Below, piece after piece: positions 23,203-34,375 of a stretch of DNA of 64,000 nt (positions within the stretch are counted from its first letter, which is position 1; each line of letters starts with the position of its first letter). A program made the translations under genes and the position numbers. The DNA is taken from the NCBI RefSeq assembly GCF_000208745.1, contig NC_030858.1, positions 12,555,737 to 12,619,736 on the forward strand, written 5' to 3'. This DNA comes from Theobroma cacao (Eukaryota > Streptophyta > Magnoliopsida > Malvales > Malvaceae). The notes under the pieces were generated by a model. It saw only the letters and a list, made by a program, of their open reading frames with translations, did no database searches and was not told the origin of the DNA.

Positions 23203-24794
23203 CTACAAAAAAAAAATAATATCCAAATATTAATTTCAATATTTAATTCTAACATATTGTCAATCATTTTAATTAAAAATCCAAATAATAATTCCAAGTT
23301 GCCAACCATGTGAAACACATGCAAGGTAAACAATTTACTCTTCCTCGTTGACATCGGTATGACTTAAATTAAGTTTCGTGTAGGAATATTAAACAAGCAG
23401 AGCAGAGGATGATGAACTGGATTTGATCATTACAAGTTTTAATTTAAAGTAATCGTTTATTCTACGTTTCCCATCATCAAACAAAGTTTTCTACGACACA
23501 ACATTGCATATCAGATACGTAGAATGGTATTCAACGTGAACTGCTAGAGGAGGGTGGAAAATTAGACAAACAAGGTATAACAGGAAATTAAAGCCTTATG
23601 GCTTAATGGCATGCAGACTAAGCATGCATTAGCCCAACGGCAATGCCATGATTAATCAATTTTATATACCTTATTTTTTCTCTATTTTAATTCCTCCAAT
23701 AATATATCTCCCCTCCCAACAGGTAACTAACACATGGATGGCTTTCATCATTTTAATTACTTGATGATCCTCTAGATTTGGCAAGCACATACAACAGTTT
23801 CATCAGTTTAATTACTTGAGTGTATATTTAATTATCTTAGTGACTATCATTAATTTAATAAACATTTTGAGAGAAATGAAAAACGCGAAAATAATGAGAG
23901 TGTCGAAATTAATAATTTTCATATACAATTGAGAAAGATATTATAGTGTAATTTAAATTAATCTAGTTTAAGAGTATCTTATTTTAAAATTTTAAAATAT
24001 TGAGTTCAAGTGGGGATTCTAATACGATAGAAAAGGTGGGATTTGGAACATGGGATTAATATGAACAAACAAAAGCAGCAAAAGGGTGAAGACCAAGTTT
24101 GGAAAGAAACAAATGAAGGGAGACGTAGGTCTGGATACCTTGTATATTTATTCATTCACTCAAGGAAGCATGATTCCAAACAACAAGCTTAATGGAACAA
24201 ACATAATTTTTACAAGCAAAAAACAACCACCCTAAACTCATAATCTCTAATATATTTTCTCTCAAACTTTCTCTCTTTGCTTATTTTCACAAAATAACTT
24301 AAAAAATTAAAAACTATTGTTTACCTTGCAATGGCAGCAATTTTGACTGAGAAACACAGTTGATAGCAATTGAGAAGCACCTATGGTTGTATGAGACAGT
24401 TGCTGGCTATATGAGGCAAAAAGAGAACTGAGAAAATAGGGGGCTATCAAGGGAAAGGCCGAATGGCTGTTGGTTTGTGAGGTCTACAGAAGTTGATTGT
24501 TGGTTTACAGGTTTAGGGTTTTTTGAAGGGGTTTTACACTTTTACCCATATAGGGGGCAGAAGAGAAAGTGTTTAATGAAGGGTATTTTGGTGCTTTCAC
24601 CTTTAATGGAAACCAAGGCAGTCAATGCCCAGTTATTCGGTCGGCTCGGGGGGGAAGAAGTCCCCCCCGAGGGTCGAGCCGATCGACCGACGAGGCCGAT
24701 CGGCATGACCGATGGTTGCTATTGCAACTGTCGGTTACAAAAACCCACGGTCGCGGTCGGTTGCTCGATTGCAATCGACCGCTACACAGTCCTA
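23203..24794. other. hAT 5' non-coding and subterminal region
   Basis: No further coding exon was identified. From 24640 to 24794 the sequence becomes GC-rich with clustered CGGTCGG/CCGATCGG words and a GGGGGG/CCCCCC inverted pair (24650-24667), typical of hAT subterminal DNA. The open frames here are compositional. Confidence 0.5.
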
Positions 24795-24802
24795 CCAATA
24801 CC

Positions 24803-26345
24803 CCACATCGACCACCGCCCAGCCCTCCCACTTTCGAGCCCTCTTCTTCATGCTTCTCTCGATTCTCCAATCGCCCCCTTCCATTTAAGTCTCTCGATTT
24901 TGCTTCGGCAAGTGGTGCATTTGTGTTGCCCAGAAGGTAAGGGTTTCTTGCTTTTAATTTACCATATAATTGGGTTTACATTTTGTTATTATATTTCGGA
25001 ATAATCTCGTTGGTAGATTTTGTTGATATTTAAGGTTTAGGTTTGCTTGTTTTTTCATATTGTTGTTGGTATTTTGGTTGTCTAAAGTGTTGATTCATGG
25101 TTGTTGTTTATATTTTGGGGATAATTTGTTGATTCATGGTTGGATTGATTGATTGTTGGTATTTTGTATTGATTCTAGTTGTATATGTGATTCATTGTTG
25201 ATGGTATTTTAATTGGGAATAATGTGTTGGTTCATGGATGCTAGTATTTTGGCTGTTGAATATGTTGATTCATGGGAATAAGTAAACATTCATGGATTTT
25301 TAGGCAAGAAATTTTTTAAATTTTTAGTGATTGAGAAAATTAGTAAGGTTTTATTAAATATAAATTTAGTAATAAAGAAAATTAGCAATTAAGCAATTAA
25401 GAAAATTAGTAAATACCTTAAAATTTATAATTACTTAAATTAACGTTTTATTAAATTTTTGAAAAAATTTAACTAATCAAATGAAAAAATGTTTTAGTAA
25501 TTAAGGAATTAGTTAAATTAGTTATTAAGAAATAAATTAAATAAGTAATGTTAGAAAATATTTTATTTAATTAAATTAATTAAGGGTTTAGGATATTAAG
25601 TACATAATTTAATTAATTATGAATAATCAGGTATTAATAATTAAGCAATTAATTAAATTAGTTAATTTAGTCAAATTTAAGGTGTATTTAAAATAATTAT
25701 GGAGTTATTAAATTAATTAAATGTTTAGTAATTAAGCATTTAACTGAATTAGTAATATTAATTCATTTTAAAATATATAAATAAATTAAGATGTTAATTA
25801 ATGAGTTAATTAAATAATTTATTTAATTAAGTAATGTAATGTCTTATAAGTAATTAAGTAATTACTTAAATTTGTAATATTATAAACAAATAATTAAACT
25901 AATTAAATGAAAAAAATGCTTGAGTACTTAAACAATTAACTAAATTAGTAATATTATTTAATTTTAAAAATATTTAAATAAATTAAGGTGTTGCACTCGA
26001 GCATTTGTCTCATTGGTTGGTGCATAATCTCCCTGCCTAAAGAGCAGGGTTCAAATCTCCCTCCCTCAATTATAAAAAAAAATAAATTAAGGTGTTAATG
26101 AGTTAATTAACTAATTATGAAGATTCTTGAATTACTAATTAATCAATTAATTAAATTAGAAAAACTTAGTAAAATTTAAAATTGTTTAAATTAATTAATG
26201 TTTTATTAAATAAAACAAATAATTAAATTAATCAAATGAAAAAATGTTAGTTCTACTTAAGCAATTAACTAAATTGGTAATATTATTTAATTTAAAAAAT
26301 TTTTAAATTAATTAAGGTGTTTAGTGAATTAATTTAATAATTTAT
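24803..26345 (+). mobile_element. CACTA transposon, middle part (leader exon, AT-rich body)
   Basis: It resumes after the hAT insertion with a C/T-rich, exon-like stretch (24803-24932) ending at a good splice donor, CAGAAG then GTAAGG. A T/G-rich intron-like region follows with a recurring GTTGATTCATGG phrase (25090-25280). After that it is almost pure AT-rich sequence built of TTAATTAA-type words with no coding content. A transposase (TnpA/TnpD) is not present, so the element is non-autonomous. Assignment to the CACTA rests on position between its two ends. Confidence 0.5.
25993..26079 (+). mobile_element. tRNA-derived SINE, copy 1 (87 bp)
   Basis: It contains an A-box-like TCTCATTGGTTGG and a B-box-like GGTTCAAATCT, the internal RNA polymerase III promoter of tRNA-derived SINEs, and ends in an A run. 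It is flanked by an exact 17-bp duplication, AAATAAATTAAGGTGTT, at 25976-25992 and 26080-26096. A second family member is at 51855-51948. It is too short and degenerate for a functional tRNA. Confidence 0.85.
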
Positions 26346-26372
26346 AATCATTGGTAATGTTAAAAAGAAAAT

Positions 26373-26480
26373 GGAGAGAGAGAGAGAGAGAGTTTTGGAG
26401 AGAGACGAGGGTAGGTTTTTTNTAAAATAGGAGAGAGAGAGAGAGAGAGTTTTGGAGAGAGACAGGGAGGTTTTTTTGTA
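26373..26480 (+). repeat. Two 57-bp GA-rich tandem units in LINE 5' UTR
   Basis: Two copies of a unit (26373-26429 and 26430-26480) each have (GA)n followed by GTTTTGGAGAGAGAC and a GGTTTTTT tail. The first contains an ambiguous base N at 26422. Repeated 5' units are known from some L1 promoters. Confidence 0.85.
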
Positions 26481-26599
26481 GGTAGGCATAGAGGAGAAGC
26501 AAACAAGGACTTCCGTCAGCAAGGGTTTTAGGGCATAAGGATACGTGAACGATCAGAGTTGGTAAGGTGGAGTCTTCGTTGCATTCAGCTTTTGTGGAT

Positions 26600-28504
26600 A
26601 ATTTGAAAGTGGGGTCTCATGGGCAGAAATCAAGGCAGCTTTTGACCGTTTTGGAGTGGTGGTCGATGTCTTTGTGTCGAGGGGCAAAGGTAAACGTGGA
26701 TACACTTTGTTTTTGTTAGATACAAGAAAGTGGAAGAAATGCGTGTAGTCATTCAACACAGTAATGGAATGTTTTTTGCTGGGAAGAGATTAATGGTTAA
26801 AAAAGCTTTTGCCAAGTACGGAGGTGGTGGGGGTTTGTATGCAGGTCGATTAAATACAAATATGCATGAACGGCGTTCATTTAAAGATGTGTTAATGGAA
26901 AAGGATAAAAATACTGTCATGAGGCCTACCCATGTTGTGAAACAACCGAGTGTAATGGTCCAAGAGGACTTGAAAGTCTACATTCCTAAAATCGGTAGAA
27001 AGTGGTTGAAGAGGTCAATTATTGGGACTGTACGTGTGGGAGTATGTACATCCCAAATTAGAGAAGGTATTGCGGATTTCGATATTAAAGCTAGAGTTAG
27101 GAAAGCTGTAGGTCTCACTTTTGAGGATCATAGGAGGAATCATTCCTTCTACTAAAAGAGTGGGGTGTGACTGTCTTCGTACGACTGTGATACGCAACAA
27201 GGAGAGTTGGATTGTTGGGTTTGTATGGAAAAGATACTGGTTCATGTGTGGCATGAAAATTTGTTTAAAGCCTTGGGGGATAAATGGGGTGAATGCCTTA
27301 AGAAAGACTTGGTTTCTTTGTCAATGAACCAGTTCGAGTATGGCAAAATTTTGGTAAAAGTACATAGCCTCAAACAAATTTCTATGTTTTCCACTATTCG
27401 GGTTGGTAATAATAAGTTTACAGTGCATGCAAAACTTGTTGATATTATGATAGTTAGCTCTAGAAAGGATGGTCGTGATGTGAAGGGTAGTGACGGTGGT
27501 GCTCAGCTGGTTCAGGAGTTTGCTCCTGGTGGCAATAGGTATCAATATATTCAAATGTTGAAACCAGGAAACGGTCAATTGGACAATGAGTTAGTTGTGA
27601 TTGGCGATTAGGAATGTAAGGGAAATAAAGAGAATAAAATTCAAAATTCAAATAGAGCTACTGTCGAGACTAGGGAGACTTCTAATGAAAATGGAAGTCT
27701 TGATGATGGAGGGTTAGAGTCTCCTGGTGCAACATATCAACCTATTTTAGTGGATAAATTTTTTTTCCTAGAATTTTCTAATCGTTGGAGAGGTAGGTGG
27801 ATAAGGTACAAGATTTGGAGGCTTGTTTTAATATGAAGAGTGTTGTGGTTTGTAAACCAGTTCAGACAATTTATGGAGATAATGATGAGAATAGGGAAGT
27901 TGGTAATAAAAGTTGTGACTTAATTGAAACTGAGCTGTACTTAGAGTTGTCGACTTGGACAGAACATTGGATAACGTGGAGACAAGGGGAGGTACCGTAG
28001 CATTATTTGGATTGACAGGTGCGACTTTATCTCTATGACTAAGCAAAAGGATGTTGCTGGTCAATATGATGGAAATACTGGTATGTTGGAGGTGTTAATC
28101 ACAGAAAATAATTTATGGATGTAGTGTGTTGAAGATGGCTCCAACAGAAAGTTTAGGGATGATAGTAGTGATTTAGATGGTGGATTAGGATGTAACTTTA
28201 GAAGGATTCAGAGTGTGTAGTTAAGAGAGGTAAGAGGCATCCTAAGAGGAAGAAAAAAGTAAATGAGAGAAAAAATGTGTTTGTAGGTGGTAAGACGTTG
28301 AGAAGTGGCAAGTCTATTGATAGGACTTTTGAATGTTTGTACTTTGAGCCGAAATTGAATGACCAATTGGACTGTAATATAAAAGAGGCAGAAAGAGTTT
28401 GGCAGGTGTGCAAGAAGGTTGGATTAGAATTAGCGGTGGAAAAAGAGGAATTAATTAAAGCTGTAACCTTGTTGGAGCAGGAAGAGCAAGGTCAATATGC
28501 GTAA
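26600..28504 (+). pseudogene. Second LINE ORF1 with N-terminal RRM
   Basis: Frames read an RNA-recognition motif. It covers AFDRFGVVVDVFVSR, the RNP1-like KGKRGYTLFLLD and MRVVIQHSNGMFFAGKRL, then VKKAFAKYG. This is an ORF1 chaperone type known in plant L1s. A basic linker follows, then a VHSLKQISMFSTIRVGNNKF segment and a Lys/Arg-rich stretch. It ends at 28504 after EELIKAVTLLEQEEQGQYA. Frameshifts near 26735, 27190 and 27610 and several stops break it. ORF2 begins about 40 bases downstream, the usual L1 dicistronic arrangement. Confidence 0.7.
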
Positions 28505-28544
28505 TGAGCGGTTTGGGAGGTTGGTGAGTGTGTTTAATTGATTT

Positions 28545-29706
28545 ATGATGTTAATAACATGGAATGTCAGAGGAATTTGTAGAAGGGAGAAAAGAAGAGC
28601 GGTTAAGAGGGTTATAACTAAAGAAAATCCATCTACTATTTTTTTACAAGAAAGGAAGTTAAGAAAACATTTAAGCAACATGTTTTGACTGGTTGTGGTG
28701 TGACGATAAAATTAGAGGTTGTAGTGTGGAGTCGGAAGGTTTGTCTGGTGGCTTAACTTTGATGTGGAAGGATGAATTTTAAAATATGGATAGATGGTGT
28801 TTGATAGAGATTTTATTATTGTCATCGGTGTTATGAATGGGAATTCTAGAAGATGTGGCTTTATGAATGTATATGCGCCCAATGATAGATTCTAAAAGAG
28901 CTGAGTTATGATTAAAATTATTGTCTAAAATGAATAAACGTGGTGTTTAGTGGTGTTTGGGTGGTGATTTCAACTCAGTCAAGTTTAAAAATGAAAAGGT
29001 GGGTAAAGGGGATGTAACGAGAGCTAGGATTGATTTTGATAATTTTATTCAGGAGACTATGTTGGTGGATTTACCTATGGTATGGGGTAAATTCACTTGG
29101 TGCAGCAGAAGGGAGGATGCTACCTTTTGTCAGTTGGATAGGTTCCTCATTGATTTGGATTTGTTGGCATGTTACTTGGATGTGGTTCAAATATGTTTGT
29201 CGTCTTCTTTATCTGATCATAATCCATTCAGTTTGGGTGGGATAGATTTTAATTGGGGTCCTAAGCCGTTTAAAGTCTTCAATTATTGGTTCAAGGATAG
29301 TTCTTTTACATCACTTATAAAAGAGACTTGGAGGTCAGATTTATGTGGAAATAGAAAAGGGCCGACTATATGGAGGAATCTAAAAGACTTGAGGCCTTTA
29401 ATCAGGCAATGAAATTTAAAGGAATATGGGGGCATGCAATGCGAGATTGAAGCTTTGGAAGGAGAACTACATTTGTTAGATATGGAATGGCAAGATTTGG
29501 GGGTGAATTTTTTGCAGAGGGAGAGTGTTTTATAGAAATGAGTAGAGTTATGCGATTTGTATAAATTAGGAGAACGTAAATGGAAACAACAATTTCATAC
29601 TAGGTGGGTTACAGATGGTGATAGGAATACAAAGTATTTTCATACAATGGCTTCTACAAGAAGGCAAATTAATAGATTGATGAGTATTACAATGAATGGG
29701 ATGGTT
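28545..29706 (+). pseudogene. Second LINE ORF2, endonuclease half
   Basis: From ATG ATG at 28545 the protein starts MMLITWNVRGI. It shows the apurinic-endonuclease signatures WNVRG, LQERK (family LQETK), YAPN, GGDFNS (28955-28975) and SDHNPF (about 29210-29228), in order. This nuclease nicks the target and primes reverse transcription. Stops occur between LQERK and GGDFNS (28686-28945) and at 29412 and 29537. After that it reads WKQQFHTRWVTDGDRNTKYFH, the linker before RT. The reading is cut at 29706 by the copia-B element and resumes at 41904 in the same protein. Confidence 0.85.
29702..29706. repeat. Copia-B target-site duplication, left
   Basis: TGGTT, identical to 41899-41903. Confidence 0.9.
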
Positions 29707-31661
29707 TGTTTGTCCTAAAGAGCGTGTTAAAGGGGGAGTGAATAGCACTTTTAGAATGACACGAAGTAAAGAGCTGATTAAAGGAATTGAAAATGGAAGT
29801 TTAAAGCTTGCTAGAGGAATGATTTAAGTGCTAAGAGTAAGAAGAAAATAAAAGAAAGTAGACAAAACACAATAACTTATAGTGGTTCAGTTCTTTTGAC
29901 CTACATCTACTACCTTAATCTCCTAATCAAGGATTTTCAAACCAATTACTAAAATCAGTGGAATTTCCAAGCTTCCACCGACCTTTTACCATAGCTTTTC
30001 ACAGGCTCAGCCACAACCTTTAACAATGGTTTTTCCTAGAATCAACCAAAACCCAAAACTAACTTTTCTAAGGCTAAGTTAGAACCTACAATAACAACCA
30101 AGATAACCTAAGCTTGATCAACCCCTTAGAGTGCCTTGCACTTCTAAGTAATCAAGAAATGAAAAAAAAATGAAGTACAATTGAACACTTAGTTGATCTA
30201 AGATGTACAAAGTTAAGTTCAAACACTTTTTTAAAGGATAGGAGTGAAACACAATTGTAAAGAGAAGGTTTTTGATCTTCTAAGCTCAAAATCACTTTGG
30301 AGAGGTTTTAAATACTTGAAAAATCACTTCTACCCATTGAAGACAGAAACCAGCCATTTTTGGCCTTAATTTTGTTCTTTTTTGCTTAAATTCAAATTTT
30401 CTAAAAGTGAGCTTTTAGCTGGTTAACCATACTTCTTAGTCAATTAAGCCTTCTCTGTCTCGCAATCTACTTTACTCTATTAATTGGTTAAGTAAGACTT
30501 TAACCGATTAAGAGTTTACTGTTTCTAGAGTAACTAGTTTCACCAACTTTTTTTTGTTTGATTAATTCTTCTCTTAGCTTGGTAACGTCAATCTTCCATT
30601 TCTCTTAAATAGTCATGAGATATGTTAGTTATTCGAGACTTCTTGAATTGTTCTTCACAAATTCGACTGCCTTCATTTTGGATCTTCACTTTTGGATTTT
30701 AGCTAACTAAATCCCTTGGTTAACCGACTAAAAGGCTTCTGTTTGTATCCAGCACCTGCTTTACTGATTCAATCTTGTGTTCACAAGTTAAGACCTTTTT
30801 GTTTGTCCTTAGTGTAGTACCCCAAATTGCTTTAATTGATTAAAGATTTGTGTTAATCAGTTAAGACTAATCTGTCTTCATTAAAGCTTTTTCTTCTTTG
30901 CTTGTTTAACCAATTAACCCATCTTGCAATTGAACAAGCTTCTTGACTTGCTTTCAAATACCAAATATATTAATGAATTTAAGCTTTCTCCTACATACTT
31001 AATAATATAATTAGACACCAATGAATAAGAATGTTTTGTTATAATAAAAAACACATGGAGTCAACATTCTTTTTCTTATTTTTAATGGTGACAAAAAACT
31101 CCTAGATCAAGAGTGCAACGTCTATGTTCAATATGAATGCTTCAAATCTTTATGCATAATGAGTTGTTCCCCCTTAGTTAAGGCATCTAGTTTTTTTAAA
31201 AGATTTGCAATAAAATATTTATAACATCCACAGTAGCTAAACAAGATATATTGAATATCCACAATAACTAGCACATAATATTCAATAAAACCATAACTAA
31301 GCATCACACACATAAATTAAACATGAAGACCTATCAAACTCTATTCAACTTAGTCTTCTTTCTCTCCTTTTTTGTCATTATTAGAAAAGATATTTAACTC
31401 CCCCTTAATGAGTGCATCTAGATTTTCCTTTAATCTTTAAATCAGACTTCAATGAATGGGAATCATAAGCACTCATATACCTAAGTCATACATGCTTATA
31501 GATATAGTTCAATAATTTCAAGAGTCAAGCTTGTAACTATGTAAGAACAAATGTATGAGAGTTAAATCATTTCAAGAACTTGTCAAGGATCACTCAAATA
31601 ATGTTCAAGCAAATTTGATCATTTTGTCATAATCAAAACTATAATAATTTTAAAGCTAACA
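29707..31661 (-). mobile_element. Copia-B 3' LTR (1955 bp)
   Basis: On the minus strand it begins TGTTAGCTTTAAAATTATTATAG and closes near a degenerate GGACAAACA end. It is colinear with 39872-41898 with scattered substitutions and small indels. It contains the TTAATYRRTTAA-like palindromes (for example 30415-30520 and 30820-30925). Confidence 0.88.
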
Positions 31662-31676
31662 ATCTCCCCCTTTTTG
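31662..31676 (-). other. Copia-B polypurine tract
   Basis: The minus strand reads CAAAAAGGGGGAGAT immediately before the 3' LTR, the primer for plus-strand DNA synthesis. A second AGGGGGAGATTTT copy lies near 31725-31735. Confidence 0.8.
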
Positions 31677-31753
31677 ATATGACAAAACTATGAGTATAAT
31701 CTGCATTTGCCATGATTTTAAAATCTCCCCCTCAACATGTGCATAAAATTAAA

Positions 31754-34370
31754 TGTCAAACCCTGTTCTATAAAATAATTACGACATCATTTACATGCTC
31801 AATAGAATGTTTGCATATTTAGGAAGTTCGAGAAATCGTTAAAAGAAGATATTGCCCCTAATGATACCATTAAGTCGATTAAGCTCTAAACTAGTTCAAA
31901 TAGGAATTTTAAGGTGAAATCAAGAGTTTAACAGTCCAGGGATCACTCAAAATGGTAATTCGGAGTTTGAGGATTAATTTGGAGTCAAATCGAAATTTTC
32001 ACTATCTAAGGGCAAAATAGTAATTTTGCCACCTGAGGATAAAATTGGAATACTAGAAGACGTTTTTGATCAAGATTGATCACATTTGACTTATTGGAGT
32101 ATAATTTGAGGTTGATAAGTGAAAAAGTTGTAATTTCGGTATTTTTGGAGGATAGGGGTAAAATAGTAATTTTACCGCTCTAGGGTAAATCGGTAAATTT
32201 TCACCCCCGACACTTGTCAAGACCAAGGGATTTTATTCATCATGAAAATGGATAAACATGAGAAATGTGTGGTAGAGAATTAAAGAATTAAAAGTCAAAT
32301 ATTTAAAATTTGAACCAATAAGGAAATGCCATGTGTCATGCTTTTATTATTTTATTGTTTCTTTATAAAAAGGCATAAAAATCAGCCCATTTCTCCCATA
32401 GTGGTCGGCCAAACCAGAAGAGAAAAGAAACCAAGGAAGAACAAACCCTAGGTAAGAAAAATCAAAGAGAAAGTGTTGGAATTCAAGGATTTGATCAAGT
32501 AAAGGTAAAATTTCTTTGATTTTGCTAGTGATTTACCTTACCCATGCATTTTTTCTTAATTTTCATGGTTGAAAAGCATGCTTTCATGGTGAATTCATGG
32601 CTGGTCAAAATGGGTATGGAGAGAGAATGATCTTGGATTGGTTTGATTTTTAGGTATGTTAGTGTTTTTAGGTGATTAATGATGTGTAGCATGAAAACAA
32701 GTGAAGAAAACCACCAAAGGTTTGGTGCCCATCAATAGTCAAATTCTCTAAGTGAATAATGAGGAAGAATGGGATGTTATTCTAGGTGATTTGATTAAGA
32801 AATAATAGTCTTTGGTGAATTGAGGGATTGGAAAAGAAATGGAGAAAGTTGGAGTGAAATTGGACACATTGGCCAATTTATCGGATGAAAAATCGACTTA
32901 GGCCAATACCGGGTCTGGATGGCTACCCGTGCATTTTTCATTTCATATCACGCATATATATAGAGCCTGAAATAGCTTATGACTGTAAGACACAATTTAA
33001 TTAGAATATGTGTCATGGATTATGGCTAGGTGGTGAGTCATTGGAAACGGGTAAAGGACTATACTCACGGATTGAAAATAAGAGTATTTCTACTCCTAAT
33101 GCTGTGAGTAAACTTATTATCGTCTTAATTATCTAAAATAGTTTTATACAATTGTATGATTTTATAGAAAATGGGTTTAAATGGTAAATTGCTATGTTTT
33201 AGGAGAAATTGTGATTTTATAAAATGATTTTATAAATTTTCTGAAAAATTGAATACTGGTTTTGAAAATAGAGTAATTGGAGATTGCCTGCTTGTGTTAT
33301 AAATTGTGTTTTAAATTATATGGCTTATAGCAATATGTGAGCATGAATGGCAGAGTCGGTATTTGTATCAAAATTATATATACTATGTATTCAGCCTTAA
33401 GAGGCTAGATTGCGATAAATTGCCATATCATGCAGATAAAGATTTTATAAATCAGGTGGTAGATAAAATAATCCATAATCTCTGTAGTGGAGGTTCTGTG
33501 GACCAGCTTAAGAGAGGGGGCACAAAATCAGATATACCTTACCTCAATCGGAGAGCCTTGTGGAGGGTTTCTCTGAAGGTAAAGATTTGAGTGCACTTCA
33601 CGTGGACCACCGCGTGAGAGTGAGACTCAGCCAACGCCAAGGCATGGCTAGAATTTCGGATGTAAAGACATTTAACAGCCTTGATGGTCTCAGTCAGATG
33701 CCTAGGCCAAGGTATCCCCGGGAATGATTTTGGCAGGAGCTAGATTTTGTGAGATATATAAGCCATGTTGATTAATTGAGTAAACTGAATATTCATGTTA
33801 TGAAACATATATTGGGAAAGAATATTTTAATTCGTCTCCATTTACTCGTCTTTAGATAGTTTAGATGGTGTCTGTTTACTCACTGGGATTATGTAATCTC
33901 ACCCCTATTCTTATCCATTTTTCAGGCTCAGGACAGTTTGTTGATAGTTGATTAAGACAAGAATTAATCTCGGAGTTGCATTCTAGAAAGTAAAGGTTCG
34001 TAACCCTACACCTTCTTGGTCGATTGGGGCCCCACGTGTCACTGTAAAAGTAATTTTATACTTCAGTTATCTGATTTAAAGTATCTATGAACATATTTAG
34101 CTTTTACACCATGTTTTTGGCGGGTTTCGGTATTTTTGAAGAAAAATGACGAAAATGCCCTTGTGCGCTAGAAAATAATATTTTATTATTTTGATTTGGA
34201 AACGACTTATGGTTTCTTGAAATGCGAGATTTAATAACTGTCGCTTACCGAGGAGATGTGGAAGCTGATGCTAAGCCTTGCGGAGTTTCGATCGGCATTT
34301 CGGGTAATGAGTGCCTATCGGGACGTCGCGGCGATTGTCATGGGCCCGATGGGAGTTCCAGGTCATGACA
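31754..34370 (+). mobile_element. Gypsy-like solo LTR (2617 bp)
   Basis: It starts TGTCAAACCCTG and ends GGTCATGACA, with an exact 5-bp duplication TTAAA at 31749-31753 and 34371-34375. Removing it restores the uninterrupted copia-B sequence seen in the copy near 11135. Termini of the TGTCA...TGACA kind are common in plant Ty3/gypsy chromoviruses (recalled). A TATAAAAAGG box lies near 32363, followed by a leader-like CCCTAGGTAAG (32446-32456). No long ORF or internal coding region is present, so it is a solo LTR left by unequal recombination. Orientation is from the TATA box. Confidence 0.82.
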
Positions 34371-34375
34371 TTAAA

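Larger units (their letters stand above)
20058..24794 (-). mobile_element. Ac-like hAT transposon, 4737 bp
   Basis: The left end TAGGAGTGAGCAAAG and the inverted right end TAGGACTGTGTAGCG form imperfect terminal repeats flanked by an 8-bp duplication. Both subterminal regions are rich in CGGTCGG, CGATCGG and TTCGGTT words in both orientations (20080-20210 and 24640-24780), the expected transposase-binding sites. The body contains a single minus-strand transposase with zf-BED and hATC domains. The 4.7-kb size is close to that of autonomous Ac. Three premature stops show it can no longer make its own transposase. Right-end TIR similarity is modest, so that boundary is less certain than the left. 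Confidence 0.75.
26346..29706 (+). mobile_element. Second LINE, 5' portion (5' UTR, ORF1, ORF2 endonuclease)
   Basis: The LINE runs 26346-29706 and continues at 41904-45635 after a copia-B insertion, about 7.1 kb in total and near full length for a plant L1. A likely target duplication, TTAATAATTTAT, occurs at 26334-26345 and 45636-45647. Because it is AT-only, it is suggestive rather than conclusive. Sequence on both outer sides is the same AT-rich CACTA interior, which supports the limits. Confidence 0.8.

Noticed and set aside
23600..23900. CRISPR-like or regularly spaced repeats
   Set aside because: Repeated ATCATTTTAATTACTTGA-type words are irregular AT-rich similarities in plant DNA; no direct-repeat and spacer pattern exists anywhere in the window.
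24477..25004. Pro/Arg-rich open frames spanning the hAT right end
   Set aside because: They cross the hAT/CACTA boundary at 24794 and arise from GC-rich subterminal repeats; no protein family is suggested.
25993..26079. Functional tRNA gene
   Set aside because: Only the A- and B-box-like parts remain, there is no credible cloverleaf, and the flanking 17-bp duplication with an A tail marks it as a SINE.
33363..33590. 75-codon frame as a real gene
   Set aside because: It lies wholly inside a solo LTR with exact target duplications and has no recognisable motif.
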